Source of the DNA: an unicellular cyanobacterium SU3 | Lineage (GTDB): Bacteria; Cyanobacteriota; Cyanobacteriia; Cyanobacteriales; Microcystaceae | Direction: 5' to 3' | Length of the DNA: 49,581 nucleotides | Assembly: GCA_002172675.1 (NCBI GenBank) | Contig: NETF01000174.1 | Coordinates: forward strand, 1 to 49,581 | In this document: piece after piece, positions 16,130-25,425 of the stretch | Numbering within the stretch: position 1 is the first letter of the stretch | How the letters are laid out: each line of letters opens with the position of its first letter | Made by a program: the position numbers and the translations under genes | The notes under the pieces: model-generated | The model's database searches: none | What the model saw: only the letters and a program-made list of their open reading frames with translations | Told to the model about the DNA's origin: nothing

Positions 16130-17170
16130 TTAAGTGTCTATGCCTCTAGAATGTAATAAGATTTTACGTTTTTTTCTAGCAATTTCTTGTAGATCAATAA
16201 TGCGATCGGTTTCATCAACAATTTCCCCTGTTAAGACTTCTAGAACGTCTTCTAACGTTACCACTCCTGCAACCCCGCCATATTCATCTAATACTACCAT
16301 TAAATGTTCACGATTATCTTGAAACGTCTTGAGTAATTTATCTGCTTTTATGGTTTCAGGAACATAATGAACAGGACGAAGTAACTGATTAATTTCTTGT
16401 TTTTCCCTACCTCTAATGATAGCTGCTAGTAATTCATCTTTTAGACAATATCCAATCACTCGATCAATAGAATCTTCAATGACCAAAATACGGGTATGTT
16501 CAGAAGCAATAATATCATCTTGAGATTCAATTAAAGTAGCATTACCTTCTAAAAAAGTCACAATAACCCTAGGAGTCATTAACTCTGCTGCGGTTAAATC
16601 ATTAAGTTGAAAAACCCGTTGTATCATCTCTGCTTCGTCATCTTCTATTACCCCTTCTTTATAACCAATAGTTGTTAAAAAACGAATTTCTGCTTCATTA
16701 GTAGTTGGTAATTTTCTTCGTTGAGTAAAAGGAGAAGTTATTTGTTCCATTAACCAAACAAGAGGAGTAAAAATAACTGTCAAAAATTGTACAGGAATAG
16801 CAACCGTTAAAGCGATCGGTTCAGAATAGCGTTCCCCGATGGTTTTAGGTACAATTTCTCCACAAACAATAATCAAAAAAGTTAAAACACTAGAGAATAA
16901 ACCTAACCAAGCATCTCCTAAAACATTAGCGGCTAAACTACCAATCACAATACTACCTACAATATTAAATATGTTATTTAAAATTACAATAGTAGCAATC
17001 GGACGGTTCATTTTACTACGAATGGACTGTAAAACAACTGCTGCTGGTTTTTTAGAGTGAGCTAATTGTTTAACTCGAACCCGTGATACTGAAAATAATG
17101 CCGTTTCCGCACAGGCACAAACTGCCGAACCAGCTAATACTATTAAAACGACAAGTATAATGTTTAACAT
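16130..17170 (-). CDS. CNNM/DUF21-CBS membrane protein (HlyC/CorC-like, short form)
   Basis: This encodes 346 residues. The CNNM transmembrane domain (1-175) has four hydrophobic segments and ends near the amphipathic EQITSPFTQRRKLP. A CBS pair follows (about 195-330, LMTPRVIVTF, DEYGGVAGVVTLEDVLEVL). The usual C-terminal CorC_HlyC domain is absent: the protein ends 22 residues after GEIVDETD. The family is tied to divalent-cation (Mg, Co) transport and regulation. It starts six bases after the stop of the ThiO-like gene on the same strand, so the two may share a transcript. Confidence 0.85.
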   Translation of the reverse strand: MLNIILVVLIVLAGSAVCACAETALFSVSRVRVKQLAHSKKPAAVVLQSIRSKMNRPIATIVILNNIFNIVGSIVIGSLAANVLGDAWLGLFSSVLTFLIIVCGEIVPKTIGERYSEPIALTVAIPVQFLTVIFTPLVWLMEQITSPFTQRRKLPTTNEAEIRFLTTIGYKEGVIEDDEAEMIQRVFQLNDLTAAELMTPRVIVTFLEGNATLIESQDDIIASEHTRILVIEDSIDRVIGYCLKDELLAAIIRGREKQEINQLLRPVHYVPETIKADKLLKTFQDNREHLMVVLDEYGGVAGVVTLEDVLEVLTGEIVDETDRIIDLQEIARKKRKILLHSRGIDT

Positions 17171-17176
17171 AAAAAT

Positions 17177-18289
17177 TTATTTAGTACAATTTTCTATAAT
17201 TTTATCCCTAATAATTAGAGCGGTGGCAGGAGCTAATAAAACCCCATTACGATAATGACCAGTCGCTAATAAGACATGAGGATAGTTAGGAACTCCCTTA
17301 ATAATAGGAGCAGCTTCTCCATCAGGACGAGGACGTTTCCCTGACCAACTATTAATAATTTCTCCTTTTTTTAACTGAGGACAAAAAGAAAAAGCCTGTT
17401 TTTTTACTGTTTCTAATAAGTCGGGTTGTGGCAAGACTTCTCCCGTATCATCAGGAAATTCTACGGTAGCACCGATCCAGTATTCTTGACCATTAACAGG
17501 AACAATATGAACATCATCTCCTGTAATTACAGGTTGAAAAGTAACATCTGCTAAAGCATGGTTTAACTTAATTTGTAATGCTTGTCCGAGAACTGGTTTA
17601 ATATTTACCATTGGTTGTAATTGGTTGATTAAAGGAGTTGAACCCAAACCAGCACACATAATTAACCAATCGGTTTCTAAGGTCTGGTTTGATGTTTTTA
17701 TCTTATATGATTGACCATTATTGGAACCATCTAGTTCCGTTGGAGTAATATTTTGAACTTCGACACCAAACTGACAATTAACACCATTTTGAGAAGCAGC
17801 TAAAATAAGAGATTCAGTTAAAATAGTGGGGTGAATTTGTCGATCTTCAGGGGAATAAATAGCCCCAATTACACGATCATTTTGTACCTGGGGACAGTGT
17901 TGTACTAACTCATTTTTATCCCAGATTTCTAGGGGGTATCCGTGGTCATTACGAAATTGTTGTAACTTTTTCCATCTGTCTAAGGGATCATCTACAAAAT
18001 GTAACATTAAAATTCCTTGATAATTAACAGGAATTTCCTTGCCTGTTACCTTTTCTAACTCAGGAATTAAGGTTGTATAACGCTCTAAACTAAGCTGACG
18101 AAGTGTCCAACCCCGTCCTTTTGTTTTGTGGCTAATAATAGCCATTAACACCCCTAGGGCTGCTCCTGTTGACCCTGAAGCTGGTTGTTTAGCATCAATT
18201 AAAGTAATCTCTAAATCTTTAATTAAACTTAATTCATAGGCGATCGTTGCTCCAATTACGCCAGCCCCAATAATAGTAATACGAGTCAT
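17177..18289 (-). CDS. thiO: FAD-dependent glycine/D-amino acid oxidase family (ThiO-like)
   Basis: This encodes 370 residues. A Rossmann FAD motif GAGVIG lies at 8-13. It is a DAO-family fold with a substrate domain in the middle and the C-terminal family signature GHYRNGVLLAPATA. Glycine oxidase ThiO supplies dehydroglycine for the thiazole of thiamine. Some cyanobacterial ThiO proteins are fused to ThiG; this one is not, and no thi gene is adjacent. A D-amino acid dehydrogenase role therefore remains possible. Confidence 0.75.
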   Translation of the reverse strand: MTRITIIGAGVIGATIAYELSLIKDLEITLIDAKQPASGSTGAALGVLMAIISHKTKGRGWTLRQLSLERYTTLIPELEKVTGKEIPVNYQGILMLHFVDDPLDRWKKLQQFRNDHGYPLEIWDKNELVQHCPQVQNDRVIGAIYSPEDRQIHPTILTESLILAASQNGVNCQFGVEVQNITPTELDGSNNGQSYKIKTSNQTLETDWLIMCAGLGSTPLINQLQPMVNIKPVLGQALQIKLNHALADVTFQPVITGDDVHIVPVNGQEYWIGATVEFPDDTGEVLPQPDLLETVKKQAFSFCPQLKKGEIINSWSGKRPRPDGEAAPIIKGVPNYPHVLLATGHYRNGVLLAPATALIIRDKIIENCTK

Positions 18290-18326
18290 ATGATCAATAG
18301 TCTATTAATTCTTTAGATATAAATAA

Positions 18327-18350
18327 GGGGCATAGTTATTATTATGCCCC
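18327..18350 (-). terminator. intrinsic terminator of psbQ
   Basis: GGGGCATA (18327-18334) pairs with TATGCCCC (18343-18350). Read leftwards it is followed by TTATTTATAT. It lies 26 bases after the psbQ stop and separates psbQ from the ThiO-like gene. Confidence 0.75.
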
Positions 18351-18375
18351 CTACAGATGTTATAACTGAAATGAG

Positions 18376-18819
18376 TTAGCTTTTGGGAACTAAATCTAAG
18401 AAACTTTGTAAATCATTGACTGCCTTACGATATTGTCGTTGCGCTACTGCTGAGTTACGTTCTTTTGCAGCGGCATCTAACCGTTCTAAGTCACTAAATA
18501 AAGACTTAGATAAATTGGTAGCTTCCTTTTGGTCCTTGGGTAACAAAGAACGAGTTAAACTACTCATTTCTTGACGAAGACCACCTAAAGGCCCGTGGAT
18601 ATAGGTACGAGTATCAATCCAATTTTCATCCGCAATAAACCCTTTGAGAACATCGAAATTTCTTTTAGCTTCCTCAATGGGTTCAACGAGAACCTGTAAT
18701 TGTTCAATTTTTTCAGGGGCATAGGTGGTAGGGATAGAGGCTTTTTGACCACCACAACTAACACAGAAGATGGCCACAGCCACCAATAATAGAGACAGAA
18801 TAGACCGAATACGTGGCAT
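18376..18819 (-). CDS. psbQ: CyanoQ, PsbQ-like lipoprotein of photosystem II
   Basis: This encodes 147 residues. The signal peptide has lipobox FCVSC (Cys22), so the protein is anchored to the luminal face of the thylakoid membrane. The mature part is a four-helix bundle, with landmarks IEEAKRNFDVLKGFIADENW, RTYIHGPLGGLRQEM and YRKAVNDLQSFLDLVP. CyanoQ stabilises PSII and its oxygen-evolving complex together with PsbV and PsbU. psbU lies 3 kb away on the other strand. Confidence 0.95.
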   Translation of the reverse strand: MPRIRSILSLLLVAVAIFCVSCGGQKASIPTTYAPEKIEQLQVLVEPIEEAKRNFDVLKGFIADENWIDTRTYIHGPLGGLRQEMSSLTRSLLPKDQKEATNLSKSLFSDLERLDAAAKERNSAVAQRQYRKAVNDLQSFLDLVPKS

Positions 18820-18902
18820 AATTCTAAGTTTGGCTAATGATATTAAGTAAACTCCTCAGTCGATTTTCTCAAGAATTGAGTAAATTGGTCAATGTTTTTA
18901 TT

Positions 18903-18930
18903 AGTGAACAGTGAACAGTGACCAGTGAAA
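18903..18930. repeat. heptad short tandem repeat (AGTGAAC)n
   Basis: Four units: AGTGAAC, AGTGAAC, AGTGACC, AGTGAAA. It lies between the alpha/beta-hydrolase 3' end and psbQ. Heptad arrays of this kind are a known feature of cyanobacterial intergenic DNA. Confidence 0.85.
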
Positions 18931-18937
18931 ATTGACT

Positions 18938-19783
18938 TTAAACGACTTGACGACGCAAAAAAGTAATAATTTCTTCACTAACTTCTTTAGGCCAATGTTC
19001 TTGGGGATAATGTTTGGCCTCGTCTAACTTCACCATCTCAATATTAGAAGCATTGGCCGCTAATTTTTCGGGAATATCAGACGATAACCAGGGATCAGCC
19101 ATTCCCCAGAGGATGAGAGTGGGAACTTGCCAACTAGAAAACTTAGTTTCTATATCTTTTAGGGTTTGAGAGAGTTTCAGATTTTTAGTGGTTGTGAGTA
19201 ACGCCCGTCCGACTGCCGAACTTTTAAGATAGGGTTGTCGAAAAATATCTAAATCTTTATCCTCAATGACAAAACCGCTACCCTTTTCTAAGGTGCGATC
19301 AACTAATAAGGGATCTTGGGTTATCATATCTCCCACAAAGGGAATTGACCATTGCTGCATTAACCAAGGGAGTTTAACGTCGGGGGATAACGGGGTATTA
19401 AGGATAATTAAGCGTTCAATGGTATCAGTATGGGTGAAAGCGTATTGTAGGGCTACAGAAGCCAAAAACCCTTGCACAACTAAAGATACTTTTTCTAGTT
19501 CCAACCCTTCTATCAACTCACCAAATGCCTTTTCATAAGCAACAGGTGTATAGGCAAAGTCCCGTTTATCAGGTTTAGCCGAAAACCCCGAACCAAGCCA
19601 GTCAGGGGCGATCGCCCGAAACCCTCTATTTCCTAAGTTATCCATCACTGTACGCCAGGTATAACTATGACTAGGTAACCCATGCACTAAAATGACTGGG
19701 GGTTTATCATTGCTGTTGGTGGGGGTAACTTCCCGATAAAACCATTCTACCGAACTGAGGGTTATTGTTTTTTCTGTAATCAT
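18938..19783 (-). CDS. alpha/beta-hydrolase-fold protein with an atypical nucleophile elbow
   Basis: This encodes 281 residues of haloalkane-dehalogenase-like build: oxyanion segment VHGLPSHSYTW (about 33-43), DWLGSGFS, cap domain, DPWLSSD and a C-terminal His in AKHYPQEHW. At the nucleophile elbow, where G-x-(S/D)-x-G is expected, the sequence is VVQGFLASVAL: neither Ser nor Asp sits at the turn. The protein may be non-catalytic or use another residue. The homologous position should be checked in other cyanobacteria, since whole subfamilies can share this change. It is divergent from the intron/ado region. Confidence 0.75.
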   Translation of the reverse strand: MITEKTITLSSVEWFYREVTPTNSNDKPPVILVHGLPSHSYTWRTVMDNLGNRGFRAIAPDWLGSGFSAKPDKRDFAYTPVAYEKAFGELIEGLELEKVSLVVQGFLASVALQYAFTHTDTIERLIILNTPLSPDVKLPWLMQQWSIPFVGDMITQDPLLVDRTLEKGSGFVIEDKDLDIFRQPYLKSSAVGRALLTTTKNLKLSQTLKDIETKFSSWQVPTLILWGMADPWLSSDIPEKLAANASNIEMVKLDEAKHYPQEHWPKEVSEEIITFLRRQVV

Positions 19784-20704
19784 ATCTTTAGTGAAACCTA
19801 AGTTTGCTTATTTGTCTTTTCTGTTTAAACTTTATACATTAGAGTAGAACTAGTGCGACCCGTTTAGTCCAAAACAAGGCTGAAAGCCTTGGTGGGACTA
19901 GCTTGGAACTGATTTATCAGAACCTTGACAACTGAATATCCGTATAGGTGAGAATGCCTATTGAGAGGCTAAACTACGAAAATAGGTGGCAAATATTAAC
20001 AAAACCTTAAAATCTCAAGCCCTATTCCCTCGGTGTTGGGGGTAAAAGCATAACCCTTGTGGTAGCGAATGGTCTTCAATCCACAAAGCAGGGTTAAACG
20101 GGGTATTGACTGATAGTCTAATTTGGTCAACCTCTAGCAAGAGTCTATGGATAGAGCGTTAAGCTCAAAGCACCGCAACTACCGTTACTTTAAGTAGCCA
20201 AAAAAAGACTGATAGGCTACAACCAAAACAGGTTAAAGTGCAAAAAGATTATCTTTTTTTGAGGAAGAAAGAGATACAACACTAATCGCACTCGGTAGAC
20301 AGGTAAAAGTCAAATCACCGTAACTCTAAAGTAGCAGAATAGACTAAAAGGCTACAGACAAAATGTCAATGGAGAAAAAATAGTTATCTAATTGGTTCAT
20401 AGATAACACAACACTTATATACTCCCGGTGAATAGACGCATCCTAAAGGCTCATATCAACGGATATTCGGAACGGGGAAACCCTTCTATAACTCTCAGAA
20501 AGGTCGAATTCTGAGTAGTCAACCAAGACGCAACATCTCCAATCAAGGAGGTTATAGAAGGAATAGGATTCAGTAAAAAGCAAATGCCTTAACTCGAAAT
20601 GACGAGGATGGCTTTATCGAAACAAAGATAAAGAAGGGTAATGCCAAGGATAAGCTGACGTACTGACTGTATATAGGAAGATAGCTGAGTTAGTAGAGGC
20701 TAAT

Positions 20705-22621
20705 ATGTCTAAAACTGATTTGGAAACAAATACAGTGGAATGGAACCAGATAAACTGGCGTAAAGTCGAAAAAGCTGTGTTCAAGCTTCAGAAGCGAATC
20801 TATCAAGCCAGTGTTAATGGCGATATTAAGAAGGTTAGGAAACTTCAAAAAACACTCCTTAATTCCTACTACGCCAAATTATTAGCGGTCAGAAAAGTAA
20901 CCCAAGAAAATAAAGGAAAGAAAACAGCCGGAGTCGATGGGGTCAAGTCTCTGACACCTAAACAACGGTTAATTCTAATCCAAAACCTAGAGCTAAAGGA
21001 TAAAGCCAAACCTGTCCGCAGAGTTTGGATTCCCAAAGCCAACGGAAAAGAAAGACCCTTGGGAATACCAGTCATGCAAGATAGAGCAAAACAAGCCCTA
21101 GTCAAATCAGCTTTAGAACCAGAATGGGAAGCAAGGTTTGAAGAAAACTCTTACGGCTTCAGACCTGGAAGAAGTTGTCACGACGCAATCGGAGCAATTT
21201 TTAACCAAATCCGATATAAGGCTAAATACGTCCTAGATGCTGACATAAGTAAATGCTTTGACCGCATAAAACACCTAAAACTCCTTGAGAAAATAAATAC
21301 ATTTCCGACATTAAGGAGACAAATAAAAGCATGGCTAAAAGCAGGGACTCTCGACCAAGGAAAAACCATATTTCCAGAAGAAGGAACCCCTCAAGGTGGC
21401 ATTGTGTCACCATTATTAGCCAACATAGCTCTTCACGGAATGGAAGAAAGGATTAAAGATTACGCTGCTAACTGGAAAGGAAACAAAAGAGCCAACATAA
21501 GCTCTATAGCCTTAATCAGATATGCAGATGATTTCGTTATAATCCACGAAAACCTGAACGTGATTGAATCCTGTCAGGAAATAATCCAAAACTGGTTAAA
21601 ACCTATAGGATTAAAATTAAACCAAGAAAAAACCAAAACAATACATACCTTGTCTGAACATCAAGGTAACAAACCTGGGTTCAATTTCTTAGGATTTAAT
21701 ATCAGACAATTCCAAGTAGGTAAAAATCAATCTGGAAAAACCCCTCAAGGAAGAAAAATTGGATTCAAAACAATCATCAAACCGAGTAAAGGAAAAGTAA
21801 CAAAACACTACAGAAAATTAGCGGAAATAATAGATAAACATAAGGCAACCCCTCAATGGATGTTAATATCAAGACTAACACCAATTATAAGAGGATGGTC
21901 GAACTATTATCGAAGTGTATGTAGTAAAGAAACTTTTTCAAAACTTGACCATTTATTGTGGTTAAAACTCTATAGATGGGCGTTAAGAAGACATCCTAAT
22001 AAGTCAAAGACTTGGGTGATAAAAAAATATTGGCAAGCTAAAGAGATGGACAATTGGACTTTCGGATGTACACATAAGAACATAAAACGTTACTTACCCA
22101 AACACAACCAAACAAAAATAGTTAGATATAACAAAGTAAAAGGAAAAATCAGCCCTTACGACGGTAACACTAACTATTGGGCTAGTAAAATGGGGAAACA
22201 TCCTGAATTAAAAAGTTCAATCGCAAAATTACTCAAAAAGCAAAAAGGTAAGTGTAACTATTGTGGATTAACCTTCATGCCTGGAGATAGAATCGAAACC
22301 GACCATATCATACCTCGCAAAATGGGGGGAGATAATTTAAAAGACAACCTCCAAGTATTACACATTCATTGCCATGACATAAAAACTAAGAAGGATATAA
22401 AGGATATCACGTCCTACAAAAGTCAGAAAATATGGAGTAAAATCCATAAAGAATTCAACGTTCACTTTTCTAATAGCAAATGGGAATGGAGAAATGGCTT
22501 ACCTTCTTTAGTGAATGGTGTTCGTAACAAAGAACCTATTTACAGAGGAGCCGTGTGCCGTGAAAGTAGCACGCACGGTTTTGAAGACGAGTCGAACTGG
22601 CGACAGTTCGGCTTAGTTTAA
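20705..22621 (+). CDS. ltrA: group II intron-encoded reverse transcriptase/maturase/HNH endonuclease
   Basis: This encodes 638 residues. An RT domain runs from about 60 to 330 with YADDFV near 272 and GTPQGGIVSPLLANI; a maturase X domain at about 380-470 includes RGWSNYYRSV; and a C-terminal HNH endonuclease covers about 510-565, with CNYCG, DHIIPRKMGGDN and HCHDIK. It promotes splicing and retrohoming of its own intron. The frame does not stop before domain V: it reads through domains V and VI, the last 25 or so codons being intron core (RGAVCRESSTHGFEDES), and TAA falls on the 3' splice site. The start ATG follows TAGTAGAGGCTAAT. Confidence 0.92.
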   Translation: MSKTDLETNTVEWNQINWRKVEKAVFKLQKRIYQASVNGDIKKVRKLQKTLLNSYYAKLLAVRKVTQENKGKKTAGVDGVKSLTPKQRLILIQNLELKDKAKPVRRVWIPKANGKERPLGIPVMQDRAKQALVKSALEPEWEARFEENSYGFRPGRSCHDAIGAIFNQIRYKAKYVLDADISKCFDRIKHLKLLEKINTFPTLRRQIKAWLKAGTLDQGKTIFPEEGTPQGGIVSPLLANIALHGMEERIKDYAANWKGNKRANISSIALIRYADDFVIIHENLNVIESCQEIIQNWLKPIGLKLNQEKTKTIHTLSEHQGNKPGFNFLGFNIRQFQVGKNQSGKTPQGRKIGFKTIIKPSKGKVTKHYRKLAEIIDKHKATPQWMLISRLTPIIRGWSNYYRSVCSKETFSKLDHLLWLKLYRWALRRHPNKSKTWVIKKYWQAKEMDNWTFGCTHKNIKRYLPKHNQTKIVRYNKVKGKISPYDGNTNYWASKMGKHPELKSSIAKLLKKQKGKCNYCGLTFMPGDRIETDHIIPRKMGGDNLKDNLQVLHIHCHDIKTKKDIKDITSYKSQKIWSKIHKEFNVHFSNSKWEWRNGLPSLVNGVRNKEPIYRGAVCRESSTHGFEDESNWRQFGLV

Positions 22622-22622
22622 C
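22548..22622 (+). other. intron domains V and VI
   Basis: Domain V spans 22548-22581 with the catalytic GAGCCG start, loop GAAA and closing strand ACGCACGG. Domain VI spans about 22583-22622 with stem CGAACTG/CAGTTCG, GCGA loop and a candidate branch A in CTTAGTTTAAC. Both also lie inside the protein-coding frame. Confidence 0.8.
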
Positions 22623-22642
22623 ATACTATGGACAATAGCCCA

Positions 22643-22699
22643 GGGTTAACACCCGTTAACCCATACTTATACCGTTAGTTTCCTTAATTCGATTAAGGA
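22643..22699 (+). promoter_or_regulatory. tandem perfect hairpins in the ado upstream region
   Basis: GGGTTAAC-ACCC-GTTAACCC (22643-22662) and TCCTTAAT-TCG-ATTAAGGA (22681-22699) are two 8-bp perfect dyads, 18 bp apart, just downstream of the intron. TTAACA (22646-22651) and TATACC (22668-22673), 16 bp apart, could be a promoter. Transcription would then start near 22680, placing the second hairpin at the extreme 5' end of the ado message. Confidence 0.5.
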
Positions 22700-22751
22700 C
22701 ACCCATTTAACCACTAACTTAGTTGATAAACCACAGGAGATAAAATAGCTT

Positions 22752-23447
22752 ATGCAAGAGCTTGCTTTACGCTCAGAGCTTGATTTTAACAGCGAAACCT
22801 ATAAAGATGCTTACAGTCGCATCAATGCTATTGTCATCGAAGGGGAACAAGAAGCTTATCAAAATTATATTGATATGGCGCAACTTCTCCCGGAAGATGA
22901 GGCCGAGTTAATTCGTCTCTCTAAAATGGAAAACCGCCATAAAAAGGGCTTTCAAGCTTGTGGAAAGAACTTGAACGTTACCCCTGATATGGACTACGCT
23001 CAAAAATTTTTCTCGGAACTTCATAGCAACTTCCAGAGGGCAAAAGCTGAAGACAAAATTGTTACTTGCTTATTAATTCAATCTTTGATCATCGAAGCCT
23101 TTGCGATCGCCGCTTATAATATTTATATTCCCGTGGCAGATCCCTTTGCTCGTAAAATTACCGAAGGGGTAGTTAAAGACGAATACACTCACCTCAATTT
23201 TGGGGAAGTCTGGTTAAAAGAGCATTTTGAAGCCTCTAAAGCAGAATTAGAAGAAGCAAATAAGGAAAATTTACCCATTGTTTGGCAAATGCTCAACCAA
23301 GTTGAAAAAGATGCCGAAATCTTAGGAATGGAAAAAGAAGCTTTAGTTGAAGATTTCATGATTAGTTATGGAGAAGCTTTAAGTCATATTGGTTTCTCTA
23401 CCCGTGAAATCATGAAAATGTCTTCTCATGGGTTAGCTGCTGCTTAA
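22752..23447 (+). CDS. ado: aldehyde-deformylating oxygenase (alkane synthesis)
   Basis: This encodes 231 residues, full length. All six di-iron ligands are present: E32, E60, H63, E115, E144 and H147. The enzyme turns fatty aldehydes into Cn-1 alkanes (pentadecane, heptadecane) plus formate. The aldehyde comes from acyl-ACP reductase; its gene (aar) often follows ado directly but is not here, since the next gene is convergent. An AGGAG precedes the ATG by about 11 bases. The group II intron lies upstream, separating ado from any older distal promoter. Confidence 0.97.
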   Translation: MQELALRSELDFNSETYKDAYSRINAIVIEGEQEAYQNYIDMAQLLPEDEAELIRLSKMENRHKKGFQACGKNLNVTPDMDYAQKFFSELHSNFQRAKAEDKIVTCLLIQSLIIEAFAIAAYNIYIPVADPFARKITEGVVKDEYTHLNFGEVWLKEHFEASKAELEEANKENLPIVWQMLNQVEKDAEILGMEKEALVEDFMISYGEALSHIGFSTREIMKMSSHGLAAA

Positions 23448-23480
23448 AAAATTAACCAAAAGATATTAAAATACTCCTAG

Positions 23481-23507
23481 GGGCTTAATATTATTAAGCC
23501 CTTTTAT
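23481..23507 (+). terminator. intrinsic terminator of ado
   Basis: GGGCTTAATA (23481-23490) pairs with TATTAAGCCC (23492-23501), a perfect 10-bp stem followed by TTTTATT. Confidence 0.85.
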
Positions 23508-23610
23508 TGTCAATGGTTGAGGCTACTTTTCGATTATCCATTAATTTTACTATAGGGGTCAACAGTCGTTGACTCTATCCTATGCTTATCTGTTGTATAA
23601 ATGGTTAAGA

Positions 23611-25374
23611 TTATTGTTCACTAATATCCTTAACTGAGAGTTTTTCTATATTCCAAAAAGCCCCCCCCAAAGCTGAATATTCAATCCCCTCAAAACGATT
23701 TTTAACCGCAGCTAAGGAGTAAGGATTAACTAAATAAATAAACGGCAAATATTCTGACACTAATTCTTGTGCTTCATTATAGATTGCTTTGCGTTTATCC
23801 ATGTCTAATTCTTGAGAACCAGCAATATATAACTGCTCAATTTCTTTTTCCCAATCTGTCACCACTCTTCCAGTAATGGGTTTCATTCCAGGTTGAGGTT
23901 TTTGGTTAAACATATGTAAGTTACCATCGGTGTACCAAAGATTAGGAGAATGGGGTTCATTGCCTCCCGTAAATCCAATAATATGCGCGTCCCAATCTAG
24001 GGAATTACTGAGTTTATCGACTAAAACATTGAACGCTAAAGGACTAAAATTAACCTGTATTCCTAGTTTACCTAAATCCTCTTTAATTTGCGCCCCCATC
24101 GCTTCCCTAGTCCTATTTCCTGCATTGGTAATTAAGTTAAATTCAACTTTATTTCCTTTGCTATCTAATAACTTTCCTTGTGCATTGTAAGTAAACCCTG
24201 CTTGTAATAACAATTCTTTAGCTTTTTCAGGATCATAATTATACCCTTCTACTGCTTGATTATAGTAAGGAGACTGTACAGAAACTTGTGTATCTTGGGG
24301 ACTACCTAACCCTCGATAAATATTATTAACAATTCGAGGTCGATCAATTCCATAAGCAACTGCTTTCCTAAAATTAACATTATTAAACCATTCAGATTTA
24401 ATAGGATCAACTAACGGTTTACCATCTCGTTTACCTTTATTTTGATTAAAAGAAAGAAATGTAGTGCCATAGGCTGCACCCCCATTGTAAATGTTAAAAT
24501 TCCCTCGATCTTCTTCCCTTTTTAACAAAGAAAAATATTCAGGCTTCACACCAATCGAGTCTAAACTACCTGAACGAAATTGCAATAAAGAAGTATCATC
24601 TGATTCAACAATTGCCCAGATAACTGTATCAATATTAGGTAAGTCATTTCCTTGTTTACCTTCTTTCCAGTAATAAGGATTTTTTTCAAAGACAACCCGT
24701 TGACTGGTCACATATTCTTTGAGTTTATAAGGACCATTCACAACAATGTTTTCAGGGGGTGTATCGGTTCCCCAAGTTGATAAAAATTTCGGACTTCCTT
24801 GGGCATCAGTTTCCTCGATAGTTGGCCGTAAAATATGAGCCGGTAAAATGGGAACTTCAGCATTATCTAAAAACGGGGCAAACGGTTCGGTAATTTTGAA
24901 TTCGATACGTCGATCATCTAACTTTCTAATAGTGGGAAAATCTCCGTTACTGCCTATCCGAAAGCCATCGCGATAATTGTTAGGAATTTTCTCATTCAGA
25001 TATAAATCATTGTAAGAAAAGACGACATCATCGGCTGTTAAAGGTTCCCCATCCGACCATTTTAAGCCTTCTCTTAATGTAAAAACAATGGTTAACTTAT
25101 CGTCAGAAATCTCCCAAGATTCTGCTAGTGCCGGTTCTTTTTCTGCGGTTATAGGATTTTCTGTAATTAACCCTTCATAGGTTAAACCAAAAATATTAGG
25201 AGACTCTTGGGATAACACCGCATTAAAGGTTTTGGGATCGCTTAAAATGGATAAAACGACTCGATTATCATCCGTGGGTGAAGCACAAGCAGTAATGGTT
25301 AAAATAGAAAACCCCACTAAAATTAGGGCTAAAATGCGTCTATAAATTTTTTTGATTTTGTTCAAGTATTTCAT
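23611..25374 (-). CDS. peptide/nickel ABC transporter substrate-binding lipoprotein (family 5)
   Basis: This encodes 587 residues. The signal peptide has lipobox TITAC (Cys30). The body is a type C binding protein: DPKTFNAVLSQESPN, LREGLKWSDGEPLTADDVVFS, and the C-terminal strand ALGGAFWNI. It delivers oligopeptides or similar ligands to a DppB/DppC-type permease. The cognate permease lies upstream on the same strand at 25893-26927, but a 430-bp four-helix-bundle cassette sits between them. No DppC or ATPase gene is present here, so those must be encoded elsewhere. Confidence 0.92.
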   Translation of the reverse strand: MKYLNKIKKIYRRILALILVGFSILTITACASPTDDNRVVLSILSDPKTFNAVLSQESPNIFGLTYEGLITENPITAEKEPALAESWEISDDKLTIVFTLREGLKWSDGEPLTADDVVFSYNDLYLNEKIPNNYRDGFRIGSNGDFPTIRKLDDRRIEFKITEPFAPFLDNAEVPILPAHILRPTIEETDAQGSPKFLSTWGTDTPPENIVVNGPYKLKEYVTSQRVVFEKNPYYWKEGKQGNDLPNIDTVIWAIVESDDTSLLQFRSGSLDSIGVKPEYFSLLKREEDRGNFNIYNGGAAYGTTFLSFNQNKGKRDGKPLVDPIKSEWFNNVNFRKAVAYGIDRPRIVNNIYRGLGSPQDTQVSVQSPYYNQAVEGYNYDPEKAKELLLQAGFTYNAQGKLLDSKGNKVEFNLITNAGNRTREAMGAQIKEDLGKLGIQVNFSPLAFNVLVDKLSNSLDWDAHIIGFTGGNEPHSPNLWYTDGNLHMFNQKPQPGMKPITGRVVTDWEKEIEQLYIAGSQELDMDKRKAIYNEAQELVSEYLPFIYLVNPYSLAAVKNRFEGIEYSALGGAFWNIEKLSVKDISEQ

Positions 25375-25425
25375 AATTTAAAAGTAATTTTATATAGGTG
25401 TAGTGATAAATTTAAGGTAAGTTTT

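Larger units (their letters stand above)
19853..22622 (+). mobile_element. group II intron with reverse transcriptase-HNH protein
   Basis: The 5' end is GTGCGACC at 19853. The 3' end is about 22622 (TTTAAC; 22624 is also possible). Domain V is visible at 22548-22581 (GAGCCG, GAAAG bulge region, CACGG) and domain VI follows with a GCGA-capped stem CGAACTG/CAGTTCG. EBS1 is placed at 20393-20398 (TGGTTC) in the loop of a 7-bp hairpin GTTATCT/AGATAAC; it pairs with IBS1 GAACTA at 19847-19852 directly upstream of the intron. Inserted in the intergenic region before ado and in its direction, it interrupts no coding sequence. Confidence 0.9.

Noticed and set aside
19866-20700. Separate small genes or non-coding RNA between the hydrolase and the reverse transcriptase gene
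   Set aside because: The stretch is the 5' ribozyme part (domains I-IV) of the group II intron, shown by the GTGCG start and the EBS1 hairpin.
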